Below are positions 1 to 8,843 of a stretch of 64,000 bases of DNA, piece by piece. Source of the DNA: Sulfurivirga caldicuralii. Lineage in GTDB: Bacteria; Pseudomonadota; Gammaproteobacteria; Thiomicrospirales; Thiomicrospiraceae. How positions within the stretch are numbered: the stretch's first letter is position 1; every line of letters begins with the position of its first letter. The translations under genes and the position numbers were made by a program. The DNA is taken from the NCBI RefSeq assembly GCF_900141795.1, contig NZ_FSRE01000002.1, positions 1 through 64,000 of the forward strand, read 5' to 3'. Under the pieces are notes generated by a model. The model worked only from the letters and a program-made list of their open reading frames with translations, was not told where the DNA came from and did not search any database.

Positions 1-66
1 GTGAAACGCGCCAGCGCCGATGGTAGTGTGGGAGGTCCCATGCGAGAGTAGGTCATCCCCAGGCAT
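1..66 (+). rRNA. rrf: 5S ribosomal RNA, 3' part
   Basis: This is the last half of a 5S rRNA gene cut by the window edge. The segment GTGAAACGC..AGCGCCGATGGTAGTGTGGG and the later CATGCGAGAGTAGG match the highly conserved 3' domain of proteobacterial 5S rRNA, and the product should end near the AGGCAT at 61-66. It places the end of an rRNA operon immediately upstream of the pilus-like gene block. A strong terminator follows within ten bases. Confidence 0.95.
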
Positions 67-74
67 TAAATACC

Positions 75-108
75 AAACCCCGGTCGTCACAAACGACCGG
101 GGTTTTTT
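75..108 (+). terminator. rRNA operon terminator
   Basis: A 13-bp perfect stem (AAACCCCGGTCGT at 75-87 pairing with 93-105) with a 5-base loop is followed by a T run at 103-108. It lies just after the 5S gene and should end rRNA transcription before the downstream AT-rich gene block. Confidence 0.95.
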
Positions 109-132
109 ATTGGCTAGAGAAAATGTCTCATC

Positions 133-141
133 TGCTATACT
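133..141 (+). promoter_or_regulatory. Extended -10 promoter candidate for the pilus-like cluster
   Basis: TGCTATACT (TGn at 133-135, TATACT at 136-141) fits an extended -10 element. No -35 hexamer at normal spacing is convincing; TTGGCT at 110-115 is 20 bases away. Transcription from here would start near 148, only three bases before the ATG at 151, which argues for translation from a later ATG. It is the only promoter-like site between the rRNA terminator and the first gene. Confidence 0.45.
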
Positions 142-177
142 TGCAAGCTGATGTCGTATATGGCTGAGGATATGACG

Positions 178-1095
178 ATGGAGGTTGGCCGGGTTAAATT
201 GCATAAGGCTCAGTCAGGTTCAGCTCTGATTGTTCTTGTGCTGGGGATGAGCATAGGCATGCTGGTATGGTTTGGGGTCTCTGGGTTCAATTCCTTATTG
301 GAAACCAAGCGTCTTTATGAAGATATCCGCACCCAGCAGCTACTGGAAATCAAGTCTGCCTTGCTCGCCGGTTCCCTTTTTGTTCCAGAAGTGTATCAAA
401 GTAATGCTGATAAACAGCTCAAACCCTATCAAATAATTCCTGGCATTGGTTATCTGCCCTGTCCTGCCAATGAGTCAGGGGTTTGGGATGGTGCACCATG
501 CGGCAACCCCAGGCAGGGTTACATATCATCTTCTAACCCTGGCGACTCTCATACTGGCATCACCGCACTAGGCTATGTTCCCTTAGCACTTAAGAATCGT
601 AATCAGTTTTTTGCACAGGTTTTGAGAAAGGCAGAGTACAGATATATCTTGGATGAGCGTTTTGTTGCTTTTAACCAGTGTTACTACGATGAAGGAACGG
701 AATACCTTCCATATCCCGTTAATTATCTCTTGAAAATCACAAGCCCGCCTGCGCCTGTCTCTTCATGTGGGGGATCTGCCTTACCTCTTACGAATGGGAG
801 TCTGCCCGTGCCCTTTCTTTCCGTCGACAACCGAACCGGGTACGTTGCGCTGCTAATCGATCCTGGGGCTGATCTTCAGTTGGCACCTGAAAATGTCGAT
901 GGTGATGATTATTTCACCCATAAGGATAATGACGACATTATTGTTGGCATTCATTTCGGCGAGTGGTCTGAAGTTGTCAGCCAACGTTGGGTGAATGAAC
1001 GACGCTATTGGAAAAGCTTTAATAATGAGAATGGCTGGCCGTGGGCTTATGACAAGGCTAGTAATCCTGTCGGGCAGGAGTGGGCACTTAATTAA
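178..1095 (+). CDS. Pseudopilin-like membrane-anchored protein, first gene of the MSHA-like cluster
   Basis: The frame is open from ATG 151, with further in-frame ATGs at 160, 172 and 178. I prefer 178 because GAGGA at 166-170 is spaced seven bases before it and the promoter candidate leaves no leader for 151. The N-terminus is a short basic segment, then SGSALIVLVLGMSIGMLVW, a single hydrophobic helix placed like that of PilX/MshP-type minor pilins, but without the usual Glu at +5. The rest looks extracytoplasmic and has four Cys. A stretch near residues 87-97 (PGIGYLPCPA) resembles the G-x-LPCP motif that follows an ALxA helix in some pseudopilin-like proteins; that likeness is from memory. 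It sits nine bases before the ATPase gene. Function is unproven: a minor pseudopilin or a pilus tip/adhesin component is my best guess. Confidence 0.6.
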   Translation: MEVGRVKLHKAQSGSALIVLVLGMSIGMLVWFGVSGFNSLLETKRLYEDIRTQQLLEIKSALLAGSLFVPEVYQSNADKQLKPYQIIPGIGYLPCPANESGVWDGAPCGNPRQGYISSSNPGDSHTGITALGYVPLALKNRNQFFAQVLRKAEYRYILDERFVAFNQCYYDEGTEYLPYPVNYLLKITSPPAPVSSCGGSALPLTNGSLPVPFLSVDNRTGYVALLIDPGADLQLAPENVDGDDYFTHKDNDDIIVGIHFGEWSEVVSQRWVNERRYWKSFNNENGWPWAYDKASNPVGQEWALN

Positions 1096-1103
1096 GGTGT
1101 TTC

Positions 1104-2495
1104 ATGTATAAGGCCTTTTACAATCTCAATTACGATCCTTTTAGAAACACGCCCGACTCAGCTGTTTTTTTTGAGGGGGGGGATCGTAAAGCCATTGCTG
1201 ATGCACTGATTTATGTGATAGATCGGAGTGAAGGCATCACCAAGGTGGTGGGTGATGTTGGCAGCGGCAAGACCACGCTGTTGCGAACTGTTGCACAACG
1301 TCTGCTTGAGCTGGGTTATCAGGTCGCATATGTGCCCAGCCCTCTTTTGCAACCCGAGGATATGCTGCGCTTTATCCTTCGGGAGCTGCGCCTTTCCACC
1401 ACGGTTTCTTCCAAGTTTGAGATGTATGACTTACTTTATCACTATTTTACGGAGCAGCCTTCAGCAAAGGGGCTAGTTATCCTGATTGATGAGGCCCACC
1501 TGATTCCCCGGGATACTTTGGAAGAAATCAGGCTACTGACCAATCTCGAAAGCAATTCACAAAAGTTCGTTCAAATCGTGTTATTCGGTCAGCAGGAATT
1601 GGATGCGCTGCTGGATCGACACGAAAATCGTCAACTCAAGTCACGGATAGCTCATCAATTTTATTTGGGGCACCTTAACCAGGAAGAGGTGTATCAATAC
1701 CTGAACTATCGCATGCGCATAGCTGGCTACAGGGGGGAGCGGCCTTTTTTCGACCATCGTACAGCAAGAAAGATTTTTCGCCTCACGCGAGGGAACCCAA
1801 GAGAGATCAACAACCTGGCTGACAAAACGGCGCTTAACGCTTTTATGCGAAAAGGTCAAACAGCCACTGCGAAGGATGTTCCCATTCATGGGGGTATTGA
1901 TGCTATTGGATCCATGAAGTGGATGCTTGCTTCTATTTTTTTCGTTGTACTTTTGGGGGTATGGCTATATCATAGTCATTCAAATTTCTTTAGTTTGTTT
2001 GCACCACCTGATTTTGAAACTTCTCTTGCCTCCAATTCACCCTCGGATATGAATCCTCATTCTGTCGGGGCTATGAAAGAGTTAGGCCGGACATCACCAG
2101 CTGAAACGGTCATGAAGCAGGATGTGGCCCAAACGTTTGCACCGCCGGAAACTGACGGACAGGAAGAAAGGAAAAACTACTCTGTGGAAGGGGTCGCTGA
2201 CAAGGGTTACTATGTTGTGTTGGCAACGTCGCCATGTAAGGATATGAAGTTCATCTCAAGTGTGATGAAGTCCTTGAGTGCTGATTCAGCTTCATTGCTG
2301 ACCATAAGCTATGGGGAGCCACAACAGTGCAAGCTTCTGATGGGGCCATATGAGGGGTACTCGGTTGCTAAAAATGTTCTTGCAAAGCTCCCGGACAAAT
2401 TCAAACGCTTGGGTGCATATGTGATCCCGGCCGCCAAGTTGAACAAAATGGTTGATAAGCGTGATGCCAAGGTTTACCGTGGAATTTATCAATAA
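1104..2495 (+). CDS. mshM: ExeA/MshM-family AAA ATPase with transmembrane segment and C-terminal SPOR-like domain
   Basis: The N-terminal two thirds is an AAA ATPase of the GspA/ExeA/MshM group: the opening FYNLNYDPFRNTPD is characteristic, Walker A is GDVGSGKTT (residues 50-58), and Walker B ends in ILIDEAH (126-132). One hydrophobic helix follows around 272-290, then a linker, then about 100 periplasmic residues (from GYYVVLA) that resemble a SPOR/peptidoglycan-binding fold. ExeA-type proteins use ATP to help secretins assemble through peptidoglycan, which fits the secretin gene directly downstream; that gene's start lies inside the last codons here. The mshM symbol is by homology to MSHA clusters; exeA/gspA would be an equally fair name. 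Confidence 0.85.
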   Translation: MYKAFYNLNYDPFRNTPDSAVFFEGGDRKAIADALIYVIDRSEGITKVVGDVGSGKTTLLRTVAQRLLELGYQVAYVPSPLLQPEDMLRFILRELRLSTTVSSKFEMYDLLYHYFTEQPSAKGLVILIDEAHLIPRDTLEEIRLLTNLESNSQKFVQIVLFGQQELDALLDRHENRQLKSRIAHQFYLGHLNQEEVYQYLNYRMRIAGYRGERPFFDHRTARKIFRLTRGNPREINNLADKTALNAFMRKGQTATAKDVPIHGGIDAIGSMKWMLASIFFVVLLGVWLYHSHSNFFSLFAPPDFETSLASNSPSDMNPHSVGAMKELGRTSPAETVMKQDVAQTFAPPETDGQEERKNYSVEGVADKGYYVVLATSPCKDMKFISSVMKSLSADSASLLTISYGEPQQCKLLMGPYEGYSVAKNVLAKLPDKFKRLGAYVIPAAKLNKMVDKRDAKVYRGIYQ

Positions 2496-4068
2496 TTCAA
2501 CAAAAGTCATCCTCCTCCTCCTTTTCTTTTTGGCGGGTGGGTGCACAAGTGTGATGACTGGTGCCCGAGACGAGGGTCCATTGATCAAGAAACCGCCCAA
2601 AATGGATTCGCTCCCAATCGCAAAAAGGTCGGAGGTTATAAGAACCCATAAGCCTTTGCTGATTCCCAGTGTGTCTGCTCCAGGCTCAAAACTCATCGTT
2701 GTGCCACCCGGACCATTGGATAAGCCGATCACTATCAATGCGCATGGAATGTCTGTTTCCGATGTGATCAATCTGCTTGCTGAGCAGAGTGAGTTGCAGT
2801 TGGATGTTCGGCAGTTGCCTCCCAAGAAAATTACGCTTTTTCTAAAGGAGGTGCCTCTGCGGATGGCGATCAAGAAAATAACTGAGCAGGCCGGCCTAAC
2901 CTATACCTATCATAATGGGATTTTAACTATCGATGCCGATCGCCCTGTTTGGAAGCCCTATGTAATAGACCGTATTAATATCAAAAAGTCAGTTAAAGAG
3001 GCAATTTCCCTCAATATGTCAGTTGGTAGCGCTGTTTCAGGGGAAGAGGGTGGCGGTTCGGCCATTCAGGGAGGCCACAATACAAGCGAGGTGCAGCTGG
3101 AGTCTGAACAGGATCCTTGGAAAGAGATTGAGGAAAACCTCAAAGCCATCCTTGGATTAAATAATGCTGTTGAGCAGCAGCAAGGGACAGAAAGCGTTTC
3201 TATATTACCGATGCAGCCGGTGCAGAAGAATGCCTATTCCATTAACCGGCATGCCGGCATTATCATGGTGTACGCACCATCTCAACTTCAGAAAAAGGTG
3301 GCCGCATATCTAGATCGTGTAAAGCAGCGGTCCAAGCGTCAAGTACTTATAGAGGCGATGGTGGTAGAGGTGCAATTATCTGATACCCATCAGGCTGGTA
3401 TTGACTGGTCCTCCTTTCAGGTGACTAATGGTACTTCTGCTCAACTTTCGAATACATATCCAATTCGTATTGTGACAGCAAATAATCAACTTTCTCAGTT
3501 GTTCAATATGAATCTCGGTATCAAGTTCTTGCAAAAGTTTGGAAAAACACGGGTCATATCGCAACCCAAGATTGTAGCGCTTAATAACCAGTCTGCCATT
3601 CTTAAGGTGGTCGATAATCAGGTTTATTTCACAACTTCCGTTAGTGCAGACTCAAATCAGTCTACGACTACAATTACTTTTGAAACAGAGGTCCATACAG
3701 TTCCGGTCGGGTTTATGATGACAGTTACACCATTTGTAGCAGACAATGATCGTGTAGAGCTGTATGTACGCCCCAACATTTCGCGTATTCTTGGTTACGT
3801 AGCTGACCCTCATCCAGAGTTGGCTCGAGCAGGGGTTAAAAGTGAAATTCCAATTATTCAGGAGAGAGAAATTAGCACGACGCTACAACTCAAGAGTGGC
3901 GAAACAGTTGTGATAGGCGGCTTGATGCAGTCAGAGAATGCAGATACCTCCAATGGGCTGCCAGGCTTGGCTGACGCACCTGGCTTTGGTTCATTGTTTA
4001 AATCCATTGACAACTCTAGTTCGCGGTCTGAACTTGTGATTTTCCTGCGTCCGGTATTGGTCGAGTAG
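2464..4068 (+). CDS. mshL: Outer-membrane secretin lipoprotein (MshL/GspD/PilQ family)
   Basis: This forms the outer-membrane channel of the apparatus. Starting at ATG 2464 (an upstream TTG at 2452 is also in frame) gives a lipoprotein signal peptide ending in the lipobox LAGG-C with Cys27. N-domain-like sequence follows (SVSDVINLLAEQSELQLDV), then a low-complexity Gly/Ser-rich insert, then the secretin domain: VLIEAMVVEVQLSDTHQAGIDW and the C-terminal VVIGGLMQ ... GLPGLADAPGFGSLF ... LVIFLRP, all classic secretin signatures. It overlaps the end of the ATPase gene by 32 bases and is followed four bases later by the TPR gene, so the three are probably co-translated. The lipidated N-terminus suggests it may not need a separate pilotin. 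Confidence 0.92.
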   Translation: MPRFTVEFINNSTKVILLLLFFLAGGCTSVMTGARDEGPLIKKPPKMDSLPIAKRSEVIRTHKPLLIPSVSAPGSKLIVVPPGPLDKPITINAHGMSVSDVINLLAEQSELQLDVRQLPPKKITLFLKEVPLRMAIKKITEQAGLTYTYHNGILTIDADRPVWKPYVIDRINIKKSVKEAISLNMSVGSAVSGEEGGGSAIQGGHNTSEVQLESEQDPWKEIEENLKAILGLNNAVEQQQGTESVSILPMQPVQKNAYSINRHAGIIMVYAPSQLQKKVAAYLDRVKQRSKRQVLIEAMVVEVQLSDTHQAGIDWSSFQVTNGTSAQLSNTYPIRIVTANNQLSQLFNMNLGIKFLQKFGKTRVISQPKIVALNNQSAILKVVDNQVYFTTSVSADSNQSTTTITFETEVHTVPVGFMMTVTPFVADNDRVELYVRPNISRILGYVADPHPELARAGVKSEIPIIQEREISTTLQLKSGETVVIGGLMQSENADTSNGLPGLADAPGFGSLFKSIDNSSSRSELVIFLRPVLVE

Positions 4069-4072
4069 TTCA

Positions 4073-5917
4073 ATGAGTGTTTTATTAGAGGCATTAAAAA
4101 AGGCTGCTGAGCAACGAGCTGCTGCTGATGCCAAGGTGGAAGCCTCAGATGATGGTGGGGTTTACACTGCGGTCGAACAGCCTCATACGGCTTCGTCGAA
4201 TGGCTGTCCGATAAACAAGGATGACGAGCTTCCTCTACATTCTGCAATGCAGCCTCAGCAGGCTGATGATTCTGATGTACCAGAAGCTAATGAGACTGGG
4301 GCGTCACCTTCAGGTATTCCGTTAAAAATAAAATTTCCCATTTCCGAAGCGCCAGATGACAAGGCTGCTGGTGAACGACAGGCTGTTTTCTCTTCGGATG
4401 ACATAGAGGACAATAAACATAAATCCAGCTTTGAAAATGCCCAAACGCTACAGCATTACAAACCTTTCACCGAATTACGCCAGGCAGATTTAGAGCCGTC
4501 AGATACCGCTTATGGGTTTGCTGAGGCCGATAAGGTAGCAACAAAACCACTTGGTTCGCACCCTGGCAGGGATGAGTCTGTTAGGGGTTCTGCATTCAGT
4601 GATGCATTGAGAGAAAGTGAGGGTCTTAAGTTTGTTGAAGAATCGGAGCTTTTATCTTCCAGCGACAGTGAAGAATGGGGGGTGCCGGATGCTGATAATA
4701 CTGCTACTTCACCGGAAGATATAGACTTCGTACCCTCACAACTGAGTGAAGATAAAGTGGGGTCTACTACCCCTGCAATGCCAGATAAGGCCGCCGCCTC
4801 CACTTCACACGAAGAAATTGGCACGGATGGAGGCTTTCAAGTTCAGGACCCAAGTGTATTGCTTCGGTCCCGAAAATCAGGGCGCCGCATCAGCCCATCG
4901 GTCTTATTGCTTGCCCTGCTCATTGTTATGGCTTCGGTTGCGGTCATTTGGGGTTATTACCAAAACACACAGCCGGCTCTACCTAATCGCTACGCCCATA
5001 TTGCAGACAGACACGAGCACGAACTGACAGTTTTATCTGATGCAGGCAAACCCAAGGAGGTACCTGAGCGTTCGCCATCACCCCAGGAAGTTCATTCTCC
5101 AGTGATGTCAGAACGGGGGCAGGAACCTCTATCAATGCCTAACGTTGAAAAAATAGGCGATGATACTCAAAGTGAAAGCCAAGAAAATCCGACCGAGAAT
5201 AAAAAGCTTTCTGAAGCGGCTACACACAAAGCCCCCCCCATATTAGCTAGAACGGATGCTGTTAAAAAGAAGGAAGCAGAGGAAAAAGCACCCTCGGGTG
5301 TTGCTCAACTGAATCGACGTGAAGATGGGAAACCTCTAACCTCTTATCCTCGTCTTAAAAAGGCGGCGACGAATCAAACACAAATCGTTTCACTCGAGCA
5401 ATGTTTTGAGCAGCTTATTAGAGAAGCCACTCAAGGGGATGCATGTAATCACATTGATAATGCTTCTATACGTTTGGCTTTTGAGGCGTATCGTTTGTTT
5501 AGCGCGGGCCAAGTGGAACGGGCAAGGCGGCTGGTTCATCAGGCTTATAGTACGGCCCCCTATAATATTTATGTTGCACAAATCTATGCACTGATTGGGG
5601 GGGAAGCAATCCCGCTTGAGCAGTTAGCGTCCCTGCATGAAATATTCCCGGGAGCCGTCACTATTGCATTGCAGCTTGCTAATCGTTATGTTCTGTCAGG
5701 AAATCTGAATAAGGCTCTCGATGTCCTAATGTTGGCACTCGAGGAGCACCCCCGCAATGGCTATCTGCTGTATAACGCAGCACTTGTGGCCTATGAGATG
5801 GATAAGAAAAACTTGGCTTCTGATTTGCTAAGCAGGATTCCGGCTAATCATCTTCAAATAGATTCACAGCTTGGTCAGGCGGTCCACGATCTGGAGGCAG
5901 TGATCGGCAATGGTTAA
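4073..5917 (+). CDS. mshN: TPR-containing single-pass membrane protein, MshN-like
   Basis: The 614-residue product begins MSVLLEALKKAAEQRAAADA, a start shared by inner-membrane MshN/GspB-like subunits. It continues with about 240 acidic, Ser-rich, probably disordered residues, one transmembrane helix around 275-298 (SVLLLALLIVMASVAVIWGYY), a second charged linker, and a helical C-terminus (about 440-614) with tetratricopeptide-like periodicity (QVERARRLVHQAY, NLNKALDVLMLALEEHPRNGYLLYNAA). The topology, cytoplasmic tail plus periplasmic TPR, matches MshN. It starts four bases after the secretin stop and overlaps the mshE start by eight bases. The family call rests on topology, the N-terminal tag and neighbours; the long acidic cytoplasmic segment is unusual. 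Confidence 0.7.
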   Translation: MSVLLEALKKAAEQRAAADAKVEASDDGGVYTAVEQPHTASSNGCPINKDDELPLHSAMQPQQADDSDVPEANETGASPSGIPLKIKFPISEAPDDKAAGERQAVFSSDDIEDNKHKSSFENAQTLQHYKPFTELRQADLEPSDTAYGFAEADKVATKPLGSHPGRDESVRGSAFSDALRESEGLKFVEESELLSSSDSEEWGVPDADNTATSPEDIDFVPSQLSEDKVGSTTPAMPDKAAASTSHEEIGTDGGFQVQDPSVLLRSRKSGRRISPSVLLLALLIVMASVAVIWGYYQNTQPALPNRYAHIADRHEHELTVLSDAGKPKEVPERSPSPQEVHSPVMSERGQEPLSMPNVEKIGDDTQSESQENPTENKKLSEAATHKAPPILARTDAVKKKEAEEKAPSGVAQLNRREDGKPLTSYPRLKKAATNQTQIVSLEQCFEQLIREATQGDACNHIDNASIRLAFEAYRLFSAGQVERARRLVHQAYSTAPYNIYVAQIYALIGGEAIPLEQLASLHEIFPGAVTIALQLANRYVLSGNLNKALDVLMLALEEHPRNGYLLYNAALVAYEMDKKNLASDLLSRIPANHLQIDSQLGQAVHDLEAVIGNG

Positions 5918-7643
5918 TTCATCGAAGCATTCAGGACACTCAATGCAGGGGCGTGGGGAACGCAAAAGGCTGGGTGAGCACCTTGTCGAGGCGGGCATTA
6001 TTCGGCCAGATCAGCTGCAGGTTGCACTCGTTGAGCAGAAGCGGACCGGAAAAAAACTGGCAGAAATGCTCCGAGAACTGGGGTTCATTTCTGAAGAGCA
6101 GGCTAAAAATGTTCTGGGCGAAGTGACCGGTCACAGTGTGGTTGATCCAAATGCCATGCTGGTCGACCCCGAGTTGATCCGTCTTATTCCTGAATCACTG
6201 GCACGGCAATACCTTGTTTTTCCTATCTCTTTTGACAAAAAACGACTTCATGTGGCAGTTGCTGATCCCGATGATATTATTTTGCTTGACAAGATCAAGC
6301 GCGCCATTGGGAATGATGCAATTGAAGTCGTTCCATTTATTGCAAATCCTGATGCTATTCGGCAGGCAATTGAAAAATATTATGGGTTTGATTTTGTCAT
6401 AGATCATATTCTCGATGAGTTAACACACGATACCAGTGCGGTTGGTGGCGTTGAAATAGATGGTACTTATGAGCATCCAATTGTACGGCTTGTCGATTCC
6501 ATTTTGTCCGATGCCGTAAAGAAGGGGGCTTCAGATATTCATATTGAGCCGGAGGAAAAGTTTGCACGACTCCGCTATCGTATAGATGGGGTTCTACAGG
6601 AAATCAAGGTATTTCACAAATCACTTTTTTCCCCAGTTACGGTACGCATCAAGATACTTTCTGAGCTGGATATTTCTGAGTCCCGCCATCCGCAAGATGG
6701 GCGGATGCAGTTGAATATCTTGGGACGAGAAATTTTCTTTCGTGTTTCCACTTTGCCCACGATTCACGGCGAGAATATTGTTCTGCGTATTCTTGATCGC
6801 AACAAGGGAATTGTTCCGCTTGATAAGTTGGGACTGGACAAGCATGCAACCTCAGAACTTCAGCTGGTCCTGGCTCGCCCGGTAGGTATTATATTGGTGA
6901 CAGGACCGACCGGATCAGGTAAAACAACGACGTTATACTCCATCCTGAATGAGCGGAATTCACCGGAAATCAATATCATGACGCTTGAGGATCCGGTCGA
7001 ATACCCCTCCCAACTGATTCGTCAGACCCAAATCAATGAAGATATCGGGTTTACATTTGGTTCCGGCGTAAGAGCACTGCTTCGCCAGGATCCGGACATC
7101 ATTCTTATTGGTGAAGTGCGGGACCAGGATACCGCTGAAATGGCATTCAGAGCAGCCATGACAGGACATCAGGTCTTGGCCACTCTGCATACTAACTCAG
7201 CCATCGGTGCTATTACCCGCTTGATAGATTTGGGTGTAACGAAGACCGTTTTGGCCGGGAATATTGCGGGTATTCTCGCACAGAGACTGGTACGAAGGCT
7301 TTGTAACCTGTGCAAGGTGCCCTATGAACCGGATAGCATGGAACGCAAGCTGCTGGGGATTCCGGACTCGCAGGAAAGTATTGTTCTATATGCTCCAAAG
7401 GGATGCCCCGCTTGTAATGGTACAGGTTACTCCGGTCGTATTGCAGTGGTAGAGATTCTCCGCATGAACAAGGAGCTCGATGACTTGGTGTTGAAGGAGG
7501 CCTCATTAAGCGACTTTATGGAGGTGGCGAAGGCAAATGGTTTTCGTCCGCTGGTTGAATCAGCCATTAATAGAGTCTTGTCCGGCGAAACGTCACTTCA
7601 TGAGATTGCACGTGTTATTGATCTGAGCGAGCAGATCGGCTGA
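5910..7643 (+). CDS. mshE: Type II/IV assembly ATPase, MshE-type, with N-terminal c-di-GMP-binding domain
   Basis: This is the cytoplasmic motor that drives pilin or pseudopilin assembly. The N-terminus has the MshEN cyclic-di-GMP motif: R20-LG-xxL-xxxG-II-xxxxL-xxxL-xxQ43 matches the published consensus at each fixed position I can check; the second repeat (K49 to V72) is degenerate. The ATPase core has Walker A GPTGSGKTT (332-340), an Asp box, Walker B RQDPDIILIGEVRD (392-405) and a His box. A tetra-cysteine zinc site, C465-x2-C468 and C499-x2-C502, follows. The start overlaps the end of mshN. All catalytic elements look intact, so it should be active, probably gated by c-di-GMP as known for V. 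cholerae MshE. Confidence 0.93.
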   Translation: MVNSSKHSGHSMQGRGERKRLGEHLVEAGIIRPDQLQVALVEQKRTGKKLAEMLRELGFISEEQAKNVLGEVTGHSVVDPNAMLVDPELIRLIPESLARQYLVFPISFDKKRLHVAVADPDDIILLDKIKRAIGNDAIEVVPFIANPDAIRQAIEKYYGFDFVIDHILDELTHDTSAVGGVEIDGTYEHPIVRLVDSILSDAVKKGASDIHIEPEEKFARLRYRIDGVLQEIKVFHKSLFSPVTVRIKILSELDISESRHPQDGRMQLNILGREIFFRVSTLPTIHGENIVLRILDRNKGIVPLDKLGLDKHATSELQLVLARPVGIILVTGPTGSGKTTTLYSILNERNSPEINIMTLEDPVEYPSQLIRQTQINEDIGFTFGSGVRALLRQDPDIILIGEVRDQDTAEMAFRAAMTGHQVLATLHTNSAIGAITRLIDLGVTKTVLAGNIAGILAQRLVRRLCNLCKVPYEPDSMERKLLGIPDSQESIVLYAPKGCPACNGTGYSGRIAVVEILRMNKELDDLVLKEASLSDFMEVAKANGFRPLVESAINRVLSGETSLHEIARVIDLSEQIG

Positions 7644-7644
7644 T

Positions 7645-8835
7645 ATGTTGTTTCGATATGCTGCATACAAGGATGGCAAGCGTATTACAGGGGAGATGGA
7701 TGCGAGCTCACCTCGCGAGGTCATTAATCATTTGCGTTCTTCCGGCTTGATACCCATCAAGGTAAAGCCTAAACATAACCCTTTATTTAGTTCAGGCAAG
7801 CCGACGCGGCAACAAATCATTTCCTTCTCAATCCAGCTGAAGCAGCTTATCTCTGCGGGTGTTCCCATTATCAGTGCATTAGAGAACATTCGCGACTCTT
7901 CTATGGGGACCATGCGGACAATTATTGCCGATATTGTGGAACAGCTGAAGGCTGGGCAGTCATTTTCACAAGCACTGGAATCTAAGAAAGATATTTTTGG
8001 TGAAGTATATGTCTCGTTGATAAAGGTTGGTGAAAAAACGGGGCGTATCGAATCCTCTCTGCAAGAACTGATTGATCTGCTGGAGTGGGAAGAAGATGTG
8101 GCTGCGAGGACCAAGAAAATAGTTATTTATCCTTCTATTGTTCTTGTGGTGGTTACTGCAGTCGTTATCGTGCTCATGATTTTTGTTGTACCCAAGCTAA
8201 CCAACTTTATTCAGGAAATGGGCGGGGAAATACCGTGGACGACGCGAGCATTGATCGCCACTTCTGAGTTTATCTCCAATAATATGATACTCATAATTGC
8301 AGCCCCCTTGTTATTGCTGGTCCTGTTGCGATATTTATATAAAAGAAATGATAAAGTCAGGTATAAGCTGGATTGTATTATTTTGAAAATCCCACTGATT
8401 GGGGAGGTGCTAAAGCTGCTTAAACTGGCCAGATTCTCTAAAGCAGTGGCCCTCTCGTTTTCTGCGGGGATCGGGTTTGTAGACTCCCTTGACCTTGCCA
8501 GGCGTGTTGTTGCTTCACGCTGTATAGAGCTTCAAGTCGTTGATGCAATGAAAAAAATAGAAGAAGGTGCCAGCATCTACGAAGCAATATCCAATCAGGA
8601 TTTTTATAATCCTATATCACTTAATATTATAAAGGCTGGAGAGGAATCCGGTCAGCTGGATGCGTCATTCAAGGTAATTAGCTCAAACTATGACTTTGAT
8701 GCAAAGCGAAAAATTGATAAGCTGGAACCTGCCATTGAGCCCCTCCTGATAATAGTGCTGGCTGCAATCGTGTTGTGGATTATGATGGCTGTTATGGGAC
8801 CGGTATATGACACTATAAGCAAAATACAGATTTAA
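7645..8835 (+). CDS. mshG: Inner-membrane platform protein (GspF/PilC/MshG family)
   Basis: At 396 residues this has the normal length for GspF. An N-terminal segment (FRYAAYKDGKRITGEMDASSPREVINHL) matches the family start, then come two T2SSF domains, each with a helix-rich cytoplasmic part followed by hydrophobic helices: VVVTAVVIVLMIFVVPKL, MILIIAAPLLLLVLLRYL and the C-terminal PLLIIVLAAIVLWIMMAVMGPVY. The motif IKVGEKTGRIESSL and its second-repeat partner IKAGEESGQLDASF are diagnostic. It begins one base after the mshE stop. The partner ATPase is expected to dock on its cytoplasmic domains. Confidence 0.93.
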   Translation: MLFRYAAYKDGKRITGEMDASSPREVINHLRSSGLIPIKVKPKHNPLFSSGKPTRQQIISFSIQLKQLISAGVPIISALENIRDSSMGTMRTIIADIVEQLKAGQSFSQALESKKDIFGEVYVSLIKVGEKTGRIESSLQELIDLLEWEEDVAARTKKIVIYPSIVLVVVTAVVIVLMIFVVPKLTNFIQEMGGEIPWTTRALIATSEFISNNMILIIAAPLLLLVLLRYLYKRNDKVRYKLDCIILKIPLIGEVLKLLKLARFSKAVALSFSAGIGFVDSLDLARRVVASRCIELQVVDAMKKIEEGASIYEAISNQDFYNPISLNIIKAGEESGQLDASFKVISSNYDFDAKRKIDKLEPAIEPLLIIVLAAIVLWIMMAVMGPVYDTISKIQI

Positions 8836-8843
8836 TAACGTAT

